In this document: positions 39,081 to 49,288 of the stretch, piece after piece | Position numbering within the stretch: position 1 is the first letter of the stretch | Layout: each line of letters begins with the position of its first letter | Assembly: GCF_964026445.1 (NCBI RefSeq) | Contig: NZ_OZ032150.1 | Coordinates: 744,001-808,000, forward strand | Direction: 5' to 3' | DNA length: 64,000 nucleotides | From: Rickettsia endosymbiont of Cantharis rufa | Lineage (GTDB): Bacteria; Pseudomonadota; Alphaproteobacteria; Rickettsiales; Rickettsiaceae | The notes under the pieces: generated by a model | What the model was told of the DNA's origin: nothing | The model's database searches: none | Seen by the model: the letters and a program-made list of their open reading frames with translations, nothing else | Program-made: the position numbers and the translations under genes

Positions 39081-39179
39081 TATTTTGGTATTTTTGTAAT
39101 ATCGATGTCATTCCCTCGAAAGCAGGGATGACGTATCCGTCCTATAACAAAGCCCTTTGGCAGGAATGACCTATATCTT

Positions 39180-40685
39180 TTATTTACACAATTTTGTATA
39201 TTCCTTATTCAATTTTATAACATTCCAAATCCATAAACTCATCATAGCTATAAAGATTACTAATAAATATATTATAATAGAATCAAAGGTAGCAGTCGGA
39301 ATAATAATAAATATTAAAGACTGGATAAATGCTCCGAGCGATTTACCGAATTTAGTACCTATTACCTCTACGGCAGCTTTTCCCTTAGTTCTAAGCTCTA
39401 AAGATAAAGGAATATACGCCATTTCTTTTGTTGAATCGAATAATGAATATTTAGACGACTTACTAAGTATGTTCTGAATTGCTCCGACAATAATCGCTGC
39501 ATATAGAAGATTAAAATCATTGAAACATGATCCTATTTCTTCAATAAAAATTATAAAGATAAAAAACATCAAGCCGGTAATAGACAACATAGTAGGAGTT
39601 AATAATGCAGAAATAAGCCAACCTAGTCTTCTAAGAATATTGCTGCCTATTATCATGAAAGTAACACATGATATCCCCATCCAAATATTAAACCTGCCCA
39701 TAAAATTAACATAGTCTATAGTGCTTGGATATAATTCTTTTATTTTTGCTTTCCACGGTCCTTCAACTATATTTATTAATAATCCATAACAGATTATTAA
39801 TAAAGCAATACGACCTATATACTTTGAGTGCATTACTAATTTAATACTTTCAACTACCGAAAGTTTTGTTTTCGTTTTAGCCGTAACTTTTTTTGTATCT
39901 AAAACATTTATGGAATCCGTTAGAATAAATCTATTTATTACTCTAAATAGAAGCATAGCAATTATTCCTGCGGCAACAATAATTGACATGATAGGCTGAA
40001 GCATTATAGATTCTCCGGCAGTTGAATTAAAGGAATTTGGTAATAATTTTGAATCAATAACGCTCTGCCCGTCTGAGAAATAGACAAGTACACTGCCTGC
40101 CATTATAAGACCAATATTGCCAACCATTCCAAGAACAGGATAGAATCTTTTAGCTTTGCTAGTATCAAAAATGTGATTGGCAAACTGCCAAAACATTAAG
40201 TTTATAACTACTGCACTCCATAATTCCGAGAAAATATACATAAGTGCATAACTCCATTTACTACCTATCTTAATGAACCATTTAAAATTAGGGTATGAAG
40301 CAATTAAATTACTTATCATTTCACCATTAGGGTGATAAATATCTTGATTTGGATAAATAATATAAGCAAATAATAAGAAAAATAGTAAAAAACTTCCGAC
40401 TATAATGTAGAAAATATATTCAAAATTTAATTTGTTACTAAGTTTAACGTAAAGTACAGTAAAGATTATGCACGAAGGTAATACTAACCATAATTTTAAG
40501 AAGCTAATAATTTCAGCACCCATAGATGGTACCACTAAGCTATCCTTGATAGATCTTAAAGTCCCAAAATTAAAAAGGATACATAACATCATTAAAGCCA
40601 TGAGTATAAATAACTTTAATTCTTTCCTTTCTATAGGCCAAATTATCTCCTTAACTTTTTCAAAGAAAATTTTAGGCGATAACAT
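39180..40685 (-). CDS. tlc: ATP/ADP (nucleotide) translocase
   Basis: 501-residue carrier with about 12 membrane helices, of the rickettsial/chlamydial/plastid nucleotide transporter family: ELKLFILMALMMLCILFNFG, LRSIKDSLVVPSMGAEIISF, LMFWQFANHIFDTSKAKRFY, and the C-terminal FDSTKEMAYIPLSLELRTKG with KAAVEVIGTKFGKS. Such carriers import host nucleotides; some Rickettsia paralogues exchange ATP for ADP, others carry other nucleotides. I cannot say which paralogue this is. Confidence 0.94.
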   Translation of the reverse strand: MLSPKIFFEKVKEIIWPIERKELKLFILMALMMLCILFNFGTLRSIKDSLVVPSMGAEIISFLKLWLVLPSCIIFTVLYVKLSNKLNFEYIFYIIVGSFLLFFLLFAYIIYPNQDIYHPNGEMISNLIASYPNFKWFIKIGSKWSYALMYIFSELWSAVVINLMFWQFANHIFDTSKAKRFYPVLGMVGNIGLIMAGSVLVYFSDGQSVIDSKLLPNSFNSTAGESIMLQPIMSIIVAAGIIAMLLFRVINRFILTDSINVLDTKKVTAKTKTKLSVVESIKLVMHSKYIGRIALLIICYGLLINIVEGPWKAKIKELYPSTIDYVNFMGRFNIWMGISCVTFMIIGSNILRRLGWLISALLTPTMLSITGLMFFIFIIFIEEIGSCFNDFNLLYAAIIVGAIQNILSKSSKYSLFDSTKEMAYIPLSLELRTKGKAAVEVIGTKFGKSLGAFIQSLIFIIIPTATFDSIIIYLLVIFIAMMSLWIWNVIKLNKEYTKLCK

Positions 40686-40753
40686 TTTTATTGTAACCTT
40701 ATATATTAAAGTTAACTTTTAAATCTCTTAAGTACTAAAGTCAATTAAAATAA

Positions 40754-42304
40754 TCAATTTATACTGTTCCAAGGTGTTATTTCTCTATATCGCCAATAAT
40801 ATTTTGTGATCTTATCTAACTTACCCTGATTTGTCTTCCATAATTCCTGCTTATCGTTGGTCCATGGTTTGCGTCCCGCATAATGCAGAATAAAATAAGA
40901 AAGGTAAGGGCTTTTATTATCAAAATGCGTGCAAAAGTTCCATCTCATAGATAAAGGATAAATGTAATCATGAAAAGTAATATTTAATAAATCTTGATCG
41001 GGAAAAGGAAATTTACACTTAGAATTTTGTAGTGCTTCTAAAATCATATTTTTACCGGATTCTTCTCTCATGTTTTTTAAGTTAAAAAATATAACACCGC
41101 TATTTTTATAAGAACTAACCATATCTCTATTACATTCATTCATTACTTTATCACTACAATATGTAAAAGGTGTGTCTATACTACCTGCTGCGATATAATT
41201 ACTCATATCTATCTTTTTAAAAGAATTCAAATCACGCAGCACTACAATATCTGCATCAAGATATAATATAGAATCTAGATGGGGAAAGATTTGGTCAAGA
41301 TATAAACGATACATTACTAAAGAAGGCCACATATCTGAAAATTTAACTTTCTTATCAGTTAACTCTTGATTCAATATATTTTCAGAAAAAGGAATAAAGT
41401 CTATGGAATAATCACGTATATATTTCATGGAAGCTAATTTTTCCATTGATTCCCCTGTAACAAGGTCATTTGGATTCATAACAATATGAAATCTATAGAA
41501 AGTATCTAAATCGCTATTTAGTAAACTGGAAGAAATTACTGTGGCGGCATGAGGAGCAAATTTATCATTAATAATCAATGCTATATCGAGTATGTTATTT
41601 CGCCTTATACCGGTTAATTTAATTACATTTTGTATTTCTTCTATAGCAAGCCTGTAATCGGTTTGTATAGTTTTTTCATTAAAAGATGACCTACCGAGTA
41701 AATGAATTAAACTAAGCCTATATAGGCATTTTGCAGTAAGCTCCGGTATATTAAGTGAGATTAAACTATTTAAAAAAACTATTTCACTTGCTGTATAACC
41801 GCTTAAATATTTTGTAAAATCATCGTCATTTTTTATATCTAATACTTTCTTTACCTTTTCCTCATAACCTAAAATAATGAGTTTAGCTAAATTAATTGCA
41901 GCTTTTTTAGTATATAAAGTATCTAAACCGTAACTACCATTTTTAATTGCTTTACATTGCTGAATTAAAGTAGCATTTTTGTCTAGATACAGACGTAGTA
42001 AGCAATCATAACCCTTTGCTATCTCTAAACGTATCATTCCGTCTTCTACTTGAAAAGAACAAATTTTTTCTAACCTTGCTTTATCTTTTGATCTTAAAGA
42101 TTTACTATCTAACCACTCAAGTGCTAAATCAAAATTTAATTGATCTTCACGTATGGTACTATAGAACCTATTATAACTATAAGGTCCAATATCCATAATA
42201 CAACTTGTATCTTTGTGCATTCTGTAATTACTTACAAAAAAAGTAGAAATAACTACTATCATTAGAAAAATAAAAAAGGATAGTATTAGATTCGTACGAG
42301 ACAT
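40754..42304 (-). CDS. Glycosyltransferase family 8 (lipopolysaccharide glucosyltransferase-like)
   Basis: 516 residues. An N-terminal membrane anchor (ILSFFIFLMIVVISTFFVSN), a ~230-residue helical region of unknown role, then a GT8 domain: ALIINDKFAPHAATVISSSL, the metal-binding DxD in SILYLDADIVVLRDL, YKNSGVIFFNLKNMRE, DQDLLNITF, and ILHYAGRKPW. GT8 enzymes use UDP-sugars to extend lipopolysaccharide cores. The anchor suggests action at the inner membrane. The helical region between anchor and GT8 is longer than in typical RfaJ proteins. Confidence 0.85.
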   Translation of the reverse strand: MSRTNLILSFFIFLMIVVISTFFVSNYRMHKDTSCIMDIGPYSYNRFYSTIREDQLNFDLALEWLDSKSLRSKDKARLEKICSFQVEDGMIRLEIAKGYDCLLRLYLDKNATLIQQCKAIKNGSYGLDTLYTKKAAINLAKLIILGYEEKVKKVLDIKNDDDFTKYLSGYTASEIVFLNSLISLNIPELTAKCLYRLSLIHLLGRSSFNEKTIQTDYRLAIEEIQNVIKLTGIRRNNILDIALIINDKFAPHAATVISSSLLNSDLDTFYRFHIVMNPNDLVTGESMEKLASMKYIRDYSIDFIPFSENILNQELTDKKVKFSDMWPSLVMYRLYLDQIFPHLDSILYLDADIVVLRDLNSFKKIDMSNYIAAGSIDTPFTYCSDKVMNECNRDMVSSYKNSGVIFFNLKNMREESGKNMILEALQNSKCKFPFPDQDLLNITFHDYIYPLSMRWNFCTHFDNKSPYLSYFILHYAGRKPWTNDKQELWKTNQGKLDKITKYYWRYREITPWNSIN

Positions 42305-42405
42305 TTATATTTATAAAAAATTAATGTACGGATTTTAACAATTAATAACAGAAAGAGCAATAATTAGATTAGATTATTTGCTTATCTTCAGTTATTATAG
42401 GCTTT

Positions 42406-43734
42406 ATGTTAAATAACTCTCGTTTATGTATTATTTGGTTGTTTGGGCTTATTAGCGGTTTTAATCTAATGATTACCGGTAATACCTTAAATTATTGGCT
42501 TGCTAAAGAAGATATAGCACTGCAAACAATCGGTATATTATCATTCATAACGCTTCCCTACTCTATTAATTTTTTATTAGCACCGATTTTTGATGCAGTG
42601 CAAATTAAATATTTAAATAAAATATTCGGTCATAGATTATCTTGGATTTGCTTAACTAGTAGTGCATTAATATTCTTTATATATATTTTTAGCTTTCTAG
42701 ATCCTAGTACTAATCTATTATTATTTGCTTTCACAGCTTTAATTATTTCTTTTTTTAGTGCTGCACAAGATACTATATTAAGTGCTTTAAGAACGGAAAT
42801 AGTACCTAAAGAATCGCTTGGGTTTACTTCAGGAATATATATATTCGGTTATCGGATCGGTATGCTTCTTGCAGGTTCCGGAGCTATCTACTTATCTATT
42901 TACTTAACATTTAATGAAATATATAAAATCTTTGCCGGTTTAGTATTTATTTATTTGATGTTACTTATTTTAGCTGCTAGATACGCTAATTCTTTTGGTG
43001 TCGTTGAAGAAAGAATATACCATTCCCACGGAAGCGGGAATCCAGAAAACAACCAAAATAAGAATGAATTTTTTATAAAACGTTATTATTCTAATTTCTT
43101 AAAGATCTTTCTGGATTCCCGCTTCCGCGGGAATGGTATAGAAAGCGGGAATGACATCAGCCTCTCCTATTTCATTATTCTTATATTAATTTTCCTAGTA
43201 TTATATAGATTACCGGATAACTTAATTAATGTTATGATTAATCCGTTTTTGCTTCATCTTGGGTATGATGCTTTTGAGATAGCAAGCGTCGGAAAGTTTT
43301 GGGGTGTTGTAGGAGCTATAATCGGTGGACTCGTCGGCGGTGTTATTATGAAACATAAAAATATATTAAATAGTATATTTTTATTTGGTATTATTCACGC
43401 TTTAGGTCATATTTTATTTATTTTTCTTGAGATAAACGGTAAAAATTCTTTATTATTATTTATTACGATAGGAATAGAAAGTATTACTGGCGGTATGACG
43501 ATGACTGCTTATATCGCTCTTATTTCTTCGCTCTGCCAAGGTAAGTTTCGAGCTACCCAATATTCTTTCCTTTCATCGATGATGGGGATTTCACGTTCAA
43601 TTTTTCCTATAATTTCAGGCTATATGGTAGTAAATTTCGGTTGGCAAAATTTCTTTTTATTTACTACTATTATAACTATCCCCTCTTTGCTAATATTATT
43701 AAAAATAAAAACTAAATTACAACGAATGAATTAA
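42406..43734 (+). CDS. ampG: AmpG-like muropeptide permease with in-frame repeat
   Basis: 442 residues, major facilitator family. Helices 1-6 (LFGLISGFNLMITGNTLNYW, QTIGILSFITLPYSINFLLA, FFSAAQDTILSALRTEIVPK) match AmpG, which imports anhydromuropeptides for cell-wall recycling. Residues ~204-249 (YHSHGSGNPENNQNKN ... DSRFRGNGIESGND) are repeat P1 read in frame, placed in the central cytoplasmic loop between helices 6 and 7, where an insertion is least harmful. Helices 7-12 follow normally (DNLINVMINPFLLHLGYDAF). Confidence 0.85.
   Translation: MLNNSRLCIIWLFGLISGFNLMITGNTLNYWLAKEDIALQTIGILSFITLPYSINFLLAPIFDAVQIKYLNKIFGHRLSWICLTSSALIFFIYIFSFLDPSTNLLLFAFTALIISFFSAAQDTILSALRTEIVPKESLGFTSGIYIFGYRIGMLLAGSGAIYLSIYLTFNEIYKIFAGLVFIYLMLLILAARYANSFGVVEERIYHSHGSGNPENNQNKNEFFIKRYYSNFLKIFLDSRFRGNGIESGNDISLSYFIILILIFLVLYRLPDNLINVMINPFLLHLGYDAFEIASVGKFWGVVGAIIGGLVGGVIMKHKNILNSIFLFGIIHALGHILFIFLEINGKNSLLLFITIGIESITGGMTMTAYIALISSLCQGKFRATQYSFLSSMMGISRSIFPIISGYMVVNFGWQNFFLFTTIITIPSLLILLKIKTKLQRMN
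43015..43152 (+). repeat. Palindromic repeat P1 in the AmpG central loop
   Basis: CATTCCCACGGAAGCGGGAA and TTCCCGCTTCCGCGGGAATG, followed by a partial third arm GAAAGCGGGAATGAC. Open in the ampG frame. Confidence 0.9.
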
Positions 43735-43803
43735 GATATTACTCTATATTTTAATAGTTACCAATACACAGAATTTTAAGATCTTGTTTTGGAGTAAAAT
43801 TTT

Positions 43804-44780
43804 CTAGTTCATAAATATACACTCCCTCTTCTCTTTTTTTAAAGGAATTTCAATACAACCGAGTATAATAGAGATAGATGTTGTTGGAGGGGTAATTTCA
43901 AGACGAAATTTTTTAATTGCTCCTTTCCAATTCGCTCCTGTTGATAAGATATAATGCACTTCTAATACACGAGATGATGATTTTTCTTTAAACTTTGATA
44001 GAATTAACTCATAATCTGTAGTACTAACACAATAATTAGCAAGGTTATCATCCTTTTCAAGGAATTTACCTTCAATTATACTTTCGTGATTGAAATCAAG
44101 GTCCTCAGATAACCACTGATATCCAACATGCGGACTATAACTATGAGTAATATCTACAGTTTTTTTTAGCAGGAAAAGTTTGTTCCCATACATAACTCAT
44201 CTGAAATTGCCAAAGAATCCTATCTTGGTCATCAATAAGGTTTAATTTTGTAAGTTTTTCTTTTAGCTGATGATTAATAACGTCACTATCCCAACATCCC
44301 GTTATATAAGTTGAAGAAAGAATAAGGATATTATTGTCAATTAGAATATTAGTGATATCCTTTCCATCCTTATCAATAGCACGTATAATAATGCCATAAT
44401 TATATTCCTGTCCATTAACAGTGCGTTTAAAATCAGTAGGACTATAGGTAGATTTTTTTTGTCTCTACATTCAATAAATATGATTTATAAAGTTCAGTCC
44501 GGTGGGAGAGAAGACATATATTTTCTAAGCTAACCGGTAAAAGGGGAAGAGGAAAAATAACCTGCGTTATAATATCGTTATTACTATGGTTAGTAAATTG
44601 ATACTCAATATCAATTTACTCAGTAGATATTTTTTAAATTTCTAAATCCATACTAATATCATTTGATTTTGTATATATAACGGCATTATTAGAAATGGTA
44701 ACCGTTGTATCATTAGCTCTTACGGCAAATGAAAAGAACAAACAAAATTTAGTTAATAGAGATAAAATGAAAATGTGCAT
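43804..44780 (-). pseudogene. DUF4424-family exported protein, multiply broken
   Basis: ATG at 44780 starts a signal peptide (MHIFILSLLTKFCLFFSFAV, RANDTTVTISNNAVIY), then a TAA. Further pieces in other minus frames are YQFTNHSNNDIITQVIFPLP, then DFKRTVNGQEYNYGIIIRAI, then (43804-44193) THSYSPHVGYQWLSEDLDFN. The order (N-terminal AND...T..NG.., Y-x-F-x-N-x-S-x-x-D, PLP, later FPHTYTP-like segment) fits DUF4424. At least three lesions. Confidence 0.65.
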
Positions 44781-44878
44781 AATTTTTTTAAACTTTTGTT
44801 ATTTTAAATTGATTAAAAATATTCTCAGAATCTAATATAGTAAATTCTTAGTGGCATTATAAAAAAATATCTAAATGT

Positions 44879-44910
44879 AATATAACATATTGATTAAAAT
44901 ATGTTATATT
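44879..44910. promoter_or_regulatory. 13-bp inverted repeat upstream of the lysE operon
   Basis: AATATAACATATT and AATATGTTATATT around a 6-nt centre, about 90 bp before the lysE-type start. It could be an operator or a terminator for the opposing pseudogene; there is no T-run in the direction of the operon. Confidence 0.45.
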
Positions 44911-44998
44911 GTTAAAAATAATTAATAAAATAGGATCCATAATAATTGTGGGTATGGTCTTATTATGTGCAATGATAATAATAAGTATAATAGATTAA

Positions 44999-45640
44999 AT
45001 GAATAATGATATATTAAATGCTTTTTTACATGGCATCATTTTAGCACTCGGTTTAATAGTACCGCTCGGAGTACAAAATATTTTTATATTTAACCAAGGA
45101 GCTACACAACCGAAATTTCAAAAAGCTTTACCAAGTATCATAGCTGCTTCGCTGTGCGATACTATCCTTATATGTATTGCCGTTCTTGGTTTATCTTTGA
45201 TAATTTTTGAAATTCCTGCACTAAAATTATCTATATTTATTGTTGGATTTATTTTTTTAATTTATATGGGATATAATACTTGGAATCAGCCGCCTATTGA
45301 TCTTACAATGAATTCGGGAACTTTTTCAGCTAAGAAACAAATTTTATTTGCTATATCGGTGTCAATATTAAATCCGCATGCAATTATGGATACGATTGTA
45401 GTAATAGGTACTAACGCTTTAAAGCATAACGGTAGTGCAAAAATTATATTTACCTTAACTTGCATACTTATATCTTGGATGTGGTTTTTTTCTTTAGCAG
45501 TTGCAGGTTGTAATATTAGAAAATTAAATAAAAGTAGTACGATTTTAACTATAATTAATAAAATAGCTGCTATTATTATTTGGGTGGTTGCTTTTTATAT
45601 AGGAGTGCAAATATTGTATGAAATCGGTTTTATTAACTAG
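44999..45640 (+). CDS. LysE/ArgO-family amino acid exporter
   Basis: 213 residues, six membrane helices. N-terminal [20 protein letters not shown] then [36 protein letters not shown] and [20 protein letters not shown] carry the LysE-family pattern (G-x-x-x-P-G-x-Q-N and L-N-P-x-A). Exports a basic amino acid in characterised members. First gene of a tight four-gene set; its end overlaps hemD by 23 bases. Confidence 0.85.
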   Translation: MNNDILNAFLHGIILALGLIVPLGVQNIFIFNQGATQPKFQKALPSIIAASLCDTILICIAVLGLSLIIFEIPALKLSIFIVGFIFLIYMGYNTWNQPPIDLTMNSGTFSAKKQILFAISVSILNPHAIMDTIVVIGTNALKHNGSAKIIFTLTCILISWMWFFSLAVAGCNIRKLNKSSTILTIINKIAAIIIWVVAFYIGVQILYEIGFIN

Positions 45641-46412
45641 AAATATCGAAGAAAACAATGAAACTATAAAGGAAATAAGTAAATATAATCTAGATTTACG
45701 TTATATTCATTGCTCTCTAATTAAATATGAAACATTAGATTTTAATATTAATATTTTAGATAATTATTTAAATGTAATCATTACTAGTAAATATGCGGCA
45801 AGTATCTTAGCCGATTATACCGCAGATACTTCAAAAGCCTACAGTCAAATAAGCGGCGAGCCTGCACAAGTAGTAAAAATACGTGAGCACAGGCGAGTTC
45901 CGAAATTTGACGTACCAAATCTTGAAGCATCAAGGGTATATAACTTGAAACAAGATATTTGGGTAGTAGGTAATAAGTCAAAACAATTATTAGGCAAGAA
46001 AGTAGCCTATGTCGCTAAAAACGTCGAAGATTTGATCAAGCATTTTCCTCCTGATTTATATGAGCAGACTATATATTTATCTTCAAATGAAATTACTAAA
46101 GATTTACCTAATAAAATAGCTAGACATATCATTTATAATGTAGAATATTTGAATGAGCTGCCCTTATCTATTATAAAGGAATTTAAAAGCGATATTGACT
46201 TTGTACTTCTTTATTCTCAGAATAGTGCTACGACTTTAGTAAGATTATTACTGCAAAATAATTTACTAGAATACTTACAAGGTAGTTTAGTTATAGCTAT
46301 AAGTTTGAAAGTCGCAAATATAGTTAGACCTTTTATAAAAAATGTGATTTATTGTGACTATCAAAACCCTAACGATATAATCAAGTTATTATCCGAAAAT
46401 GCAAAAATTTGA
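45618..46412 (+). CDS. hemD: Uroporphyrinogen-III synthase with in-frame insertion
   Basis: 264 residues. [14 protein letters not shown] and [13 protein letters not shown] at the N-terminus, then [11 protein letters not shown] and, near the end, [20 protein letters not shown], the HemD pattern. HemD closes the tetrapyrrole ring made by HemC. Residues ~71-111 ([20 protein letters not shown] ... LEASRVYNL) interrupt the natural junction between ADY and KQDIWVVG and look like a translated palindromic element. The gene overlaps lysE and the following mitofilin-like gene. Confidence 0.82.
   Translation: MKSVLLTRNIEENNETIKEISKYNLDLRYIHCSLIKYETLDFNINILDNYLNVIITSKYAASILADYTADTSKAYSQISGEPAQVVKIREHRRVPKFDVPNLEASRVYNLKQDIWVVGNKSKQLLGKKVAYVAKNVEDLIKHFPPDLYEQTIYLSSNEITKDLPNKIARHIIYNVEYLNELPLSIIKEFKSDIDFVLLYSQNSATTLVRLLLQNNLLEYLQGSLVIAISLKVANIVRPFIKNVIYCDYQNPNDIIKLLSENAKI
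45828..45950 (+). repeat. In-frame repeat-like insertion in hemD
   Basis: About 41 codons, rich in charged residues ([12 protein letters not shown]), unlike HemD and placed between two of its conserved blocks. Of the general RPE kind by position, length and composition; I see no second copy in this window, so this rests on family knowledge. Confidence 0.55.
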
Positions 46413-47169
46413 TAGTTTATTTAAAAGTAGAAACATCTTTTTTATAGCAATAGTAATATTTGTCTTATCTTCTTTTACCTTGTACCATAATAGATCTGAT
46501 ATTTTAAAATTGTTTAAAAGTGATGCCAAAGATTTAAGTCAAACATTTGATACGATAGAAGAAAATAAATCAAATATTAGTGAAGAAAAAAATGAAGTAC
46601 CACTATTATCTACTAAATCTCTTTTAAATTATGTAAGTTCCTTAAAGTTTTCTGAAGCACCGCCCGAACAGAGACTAGAAACTATAGTCAATTCAACCTC
46701 ATTCGGGGACAAGGAGCCAAGAGTAGAGCCTATAACTAATAGAAAAGTGATGAATGATAAGGTAGGCACATTCAAATCAATTGACGATACTCCTAAATCA
46801 TATCCTGTAGATTATATTCACTACTTATTAAGCGTAAATTTATTAGTATATAATTTTATGCAAGATAAGGATTATAATAAGGAGCTAGGAATAGTAAATT
46901 CCTATCCGTTACCTCAAGATATAAGGAATATTTTAAATAGCTTAGAAGCATATAATAATAATCATCTTTTCTCTAAACCAAGTAGTACGGAAGTAGTTTT
47001 TCCTACCAACCATAAATGGCTGGAGAAATTTATTAAAATTGAGAAAAAACCTTCTGCTATGATAATAAAAGAACAAGATAAGGCCTTAGTTTTAGAGAAA
47101 TTAAACTATCTAATCGATTTTCTTTATTCAGAAAAATTTATGCAAGAGTTTGTAAATAAAGATGCTTAG
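46399..47169 (+). CDS. Mitofilin-like inner-membrane protein, with in-frame repeat
   Basis: 256 residues: one N-terminal membrane helix ([20 protein letters not shown]), an acidic linker, then a helical domain ([40 protein letters not shown]). Position between hemD and hemY is the alphaproteobacterial arrangement for the mitofilin-related family. Shorter than most members. Residues ~98-135 ([20 protein letters not shown] ... KSIDDTPKS) match the insertion in the methyltransferase at 1533-1646. Confidence 0.7.
   Translation: MQKFDSLFKSRNIFFIAIVIFVLSSFTLYHNRSDILKLFKSDAKDLSQTFDTIEENKSNISEEKNEVPLLSTKSLLNYVSSLKFSEAPPEQRLETIVNSTSFGDKEPRVEPITNRKVMNDKVGTFKSIDDTPKSYPVDYIHYLLSVNLLVYNFMQDKDYNKELGIVNSYPLPQDIRNILNSLEAYNNNHLFSKPSSTEVVFPTNHKWLEKFIKIEKKPSAMIIKEQDKALVLEKLNYLIDFLYSEKFMQEFVNKDA
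46690..46803 (+). repeat. In-frame palindromic-element insertion in the mitofilin-like gene
   Basis: Starts AATTCAACCTCATTCGGGGA and ends TCAATTGACGATACTCCTAA. Its translation aligns with residues 204-241 of the methyltransferase, and TCAATTGAC is shared at the DNA level. Confidence 0.7.
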
Positions 47170-48178
47170 ATTATTGTTAATATGTGCTATTTTTTTACTG
47201 TTTTATTTCGGGTTTACTTTAATAGAGAGCTTTGATTCAAAAGTTTTTATTAGTTTATGCGATTATAATATTGAAACTACGTTGTTTTCTAGTCTTATTT
47301 CAGGGCTTTCATTACTAATTTCTTGTTCTATTGTCATTAGATTTCTAATATTAATTATCGATTTACCGTCTAAAATACATAATATTTTTAATAAACGAAA
47401 AATTAATCATGATAGATATGCTTTAATTTTAGCTTTTGCCGAATATATTATGAGTAATAAAGCTAAATCTGCTTCTATTGCCCGCAAAAATTTATCTTCT
47501 GAAGATCTAAAAGATTCACAAGAATTCCATAATTTAATCTTAGCCGTAACTGAAGAGGATGTAGATACAAAAATTTCCTATTTTCAAAAACTTATTACAT
47601 CTAAAGAATTTGTTTTTTATGGTAGCAAAAACCTAGCGAAGCTTTATTATGAGAAATCTTTGTATAGTGAAGCAGAAAATTATGCAATAAAGGCTTATAA
47701 TTTAAATGAACTTAATAGTGACAATTTAATTACTTTAATGCGTTGTTACGGAAAGCTTTCTCTATGGACAAAATTTACTTTTATAACGAATAAGCTTACA
47801 AAATTTCATAAGCACGGTTCTATACTACCGCAAACTCAAGAAATTGCTGGGTATTATTTATTAGCAGCGAAGCAAGAAGTAGAAAGTAATAATACGGCTA
47901 ATGCTATAGATTATTTGGAAACGGCTGTAGAGTTAAATTTTTATAACAGTGAATTGCTAGAATTTTACTTTAATTTAAATGATAAGCTTAATGTTAATAA
48001 AAAGAGCAAAATATTAAAGGATGCTTTTCGTATTATCCCTTCTTTAAAACTAGTACAGCTATTTAAAAAATTCACTGCTTTATCAGATAGACAAATTTAC
48101 GAAGAATTAACTAGGGAGTTAGATGCTAAAAAAGATGAGATATTAATTCTGGCGATAGAAGCTTATTTAGAGTTTTAA
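47162..48178 (+). CDS. HemY-like membrane protein with TPR repeats
   Basis: 338 residues. Two N-terminal membrane helices (LLLICAIFLLFYFGFTLIES; LISGLSLLISCSIVIRFLIL), then a TPR-like helical domain (AKLYYEKSLYSEAENYAIKA, ANAIDYLETAVELNFYNSEL). This is the HemY_N plus TPR layout found downstream of hemD in proteobacteria. It is not a protoporphyrinogen oxidase of the Bacillus HemY type; its role is unclear. Overlaps the previous gene by 8 bases and ends the operon. Confidence 0.82.
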   Translation: MLRLLLICAIFLLFYFGFTLIESFDSKVFISLCDYNIETTLFSSLISGLSLLISCSIVIRFLILIIDLPSKIHNIFNKRKINHDRYALILAFAEYIMSNKAKSASIARKNLSSEDLKDSQEFHNLILAVTEEDVDTKISYFQKLITSKEFVFYGSKNLAKLYYEKSLYSEAENYAIKAYNLNELNSDNLITLMRCYGKLSLWTKFTFITNKLTKFHKHGSILPQTQEIAGYYLLAAKQEVESNNTANAIDYLETAVELNFYNSELLEFYFNLNDKLNVNKKSKILKDAFRIIPSLKLVQLFKKFTALSDRQIYEELTRELDAKKDEILILAIEAYLEF

Positions 48179-48242
48179 ATGTTGTTACATAGCTTCTTTT
48201 ATGTCATTCCTGCAAGGCATTGTTGCGTGATTCGGTTTTTTC

Positions 48243-48480
48243 CGTCATTGCGAAAAGAAACTACAAGCTTCTACGAAGCAATCTAGTAAAAAAATTCTGA
48301 TTTACAGAATTTTTAATTATTTTTCTAGATTATTGCTTCGCTCCTCGCAAGGCATTGTTACGTGGATCAATTTCACCGCTGTCATCCCGTGATTTATTCA
48401 CAGGTTTCAGTAAAAATACTAATAATATTAGTATTTTTTATTATTTTCTGGATACCGTGGTCAAGCCACGGTATGACACC
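48243..48480. repeat. Partial P3 followed by P2 repeat
   Basis: 48243-48360: CGTCATTGCGAAAAGAAACT, GAAGCAATCTAG, inner hairpin, then CTAGATTATTGCTTCGCTCC; the outer right arm is lost. 48380-48480: GTCATCCCGTGATTTATTCA and GTGGTCAAGCCACGGTATGA, a P2 copy. The gap 48179-48565 holds no gene. Confidence 0.85.
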
Positions 48481-48565
48481 GAACGCTTTTTTATATCCAC
48501 GCAACAATGATGAGTTAGGAATGACACCGAGTGCAGACCGAACCTCTCGAACCACACAACAAAAA

Positions 48566-49288
48566 CTAATATAAAAATAGTTTCTTTTGACTCTTACTAA
48601 TTTCTTCATTCATACTATTATTATTATTTTGATGATAATTAGATTGAATTGTTATTAAATAATCATTTATTGCTTTAGCAAAATCTTCGGTTCTATGACG
48701 AAAGAAATGGTCAGCTCCGCTGATAATTCTATAATCAACTTTAATATGTGATTGTTGCTTAGATAATCTATTTGCTAGATCTTTTACATCATCTGCCGAT
48801 ACTATACTATCGCTATCTCCTTGTAATATAAATCCAGGAATAGGACAGGGTGAAAGAAATGAAAAATCGTATTTGTGAATTGTATTAACCGGCGGTGAAA
48901 TAGCAATAAAATGATTTATTTCCGGACGTCGCATTACAAGTTGCATAGCTATCCATGCTCCGAACGAAAATCCTAATATCAGATTAGACTGAGCATTTGG
49001 GTTATTCTGTTGTAACCAATCAAGGGCTGCCCCTGCATCTACAACTTCTCCGACGCCATTATCAAATTTACCTTGTGATCCCCCTACCCCTCTAAAATTA
49101 ATACATAAGACGGTATAACCGTTATTTGATAAAATCTTATAGGCGTTAAAAACTACTGTATTATTCATATTACCATCATATAAAGGATGAGGATGAAGCA
49201 CTAATGCAATAGGAGCGTTAGACAATGCAGCTTTTACATATCTTCCTTCAATTCGTCCTTCCGGACCGTTAAAATAAATTTGCGGCAT
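48566..49288 (-). CDS. Alpha/beta hydrolase
   Basis: 240 residues: oxyanion region LVLHPHPLYDGNMNN, INFRGVGGSQG, nucleophile S108 in LGFSFGAWIA, acid D158 or D160 in LQGDSDSIVSADD, base H194 in SGADHFFRHR. The HPHPxYGG-type segment places it with small cytosolic dienelactone hydrolase-like or YsgA-like enzymes. Substrate unknown. The last ~20 residues are polar (NNNNSMNEEISKSQKK) and may be non-native extension. Confidence 0.85.
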   Translation of the reverse strand: MPQIYFNGPEGRIEGRYVKAALSNAPIALVLHPHPLYDGNMNNTVVFNAYKILSNNGYTVLCINFRGVGGSQGKFDNGVGEVVDAGAALDWLQQNNPNAQSNLILGFSFGAWIAMQLVMRRPEINHFIAISPPVNTIHKYDFSFLSPCPIPGFILQGDSDSIVSADDVKDLANRLSKQQSHIKVDYRIISGADHFFRHRTEDFAKAINDYLITIQSNYHQNNNNSMNEEISKSQKKLFLY

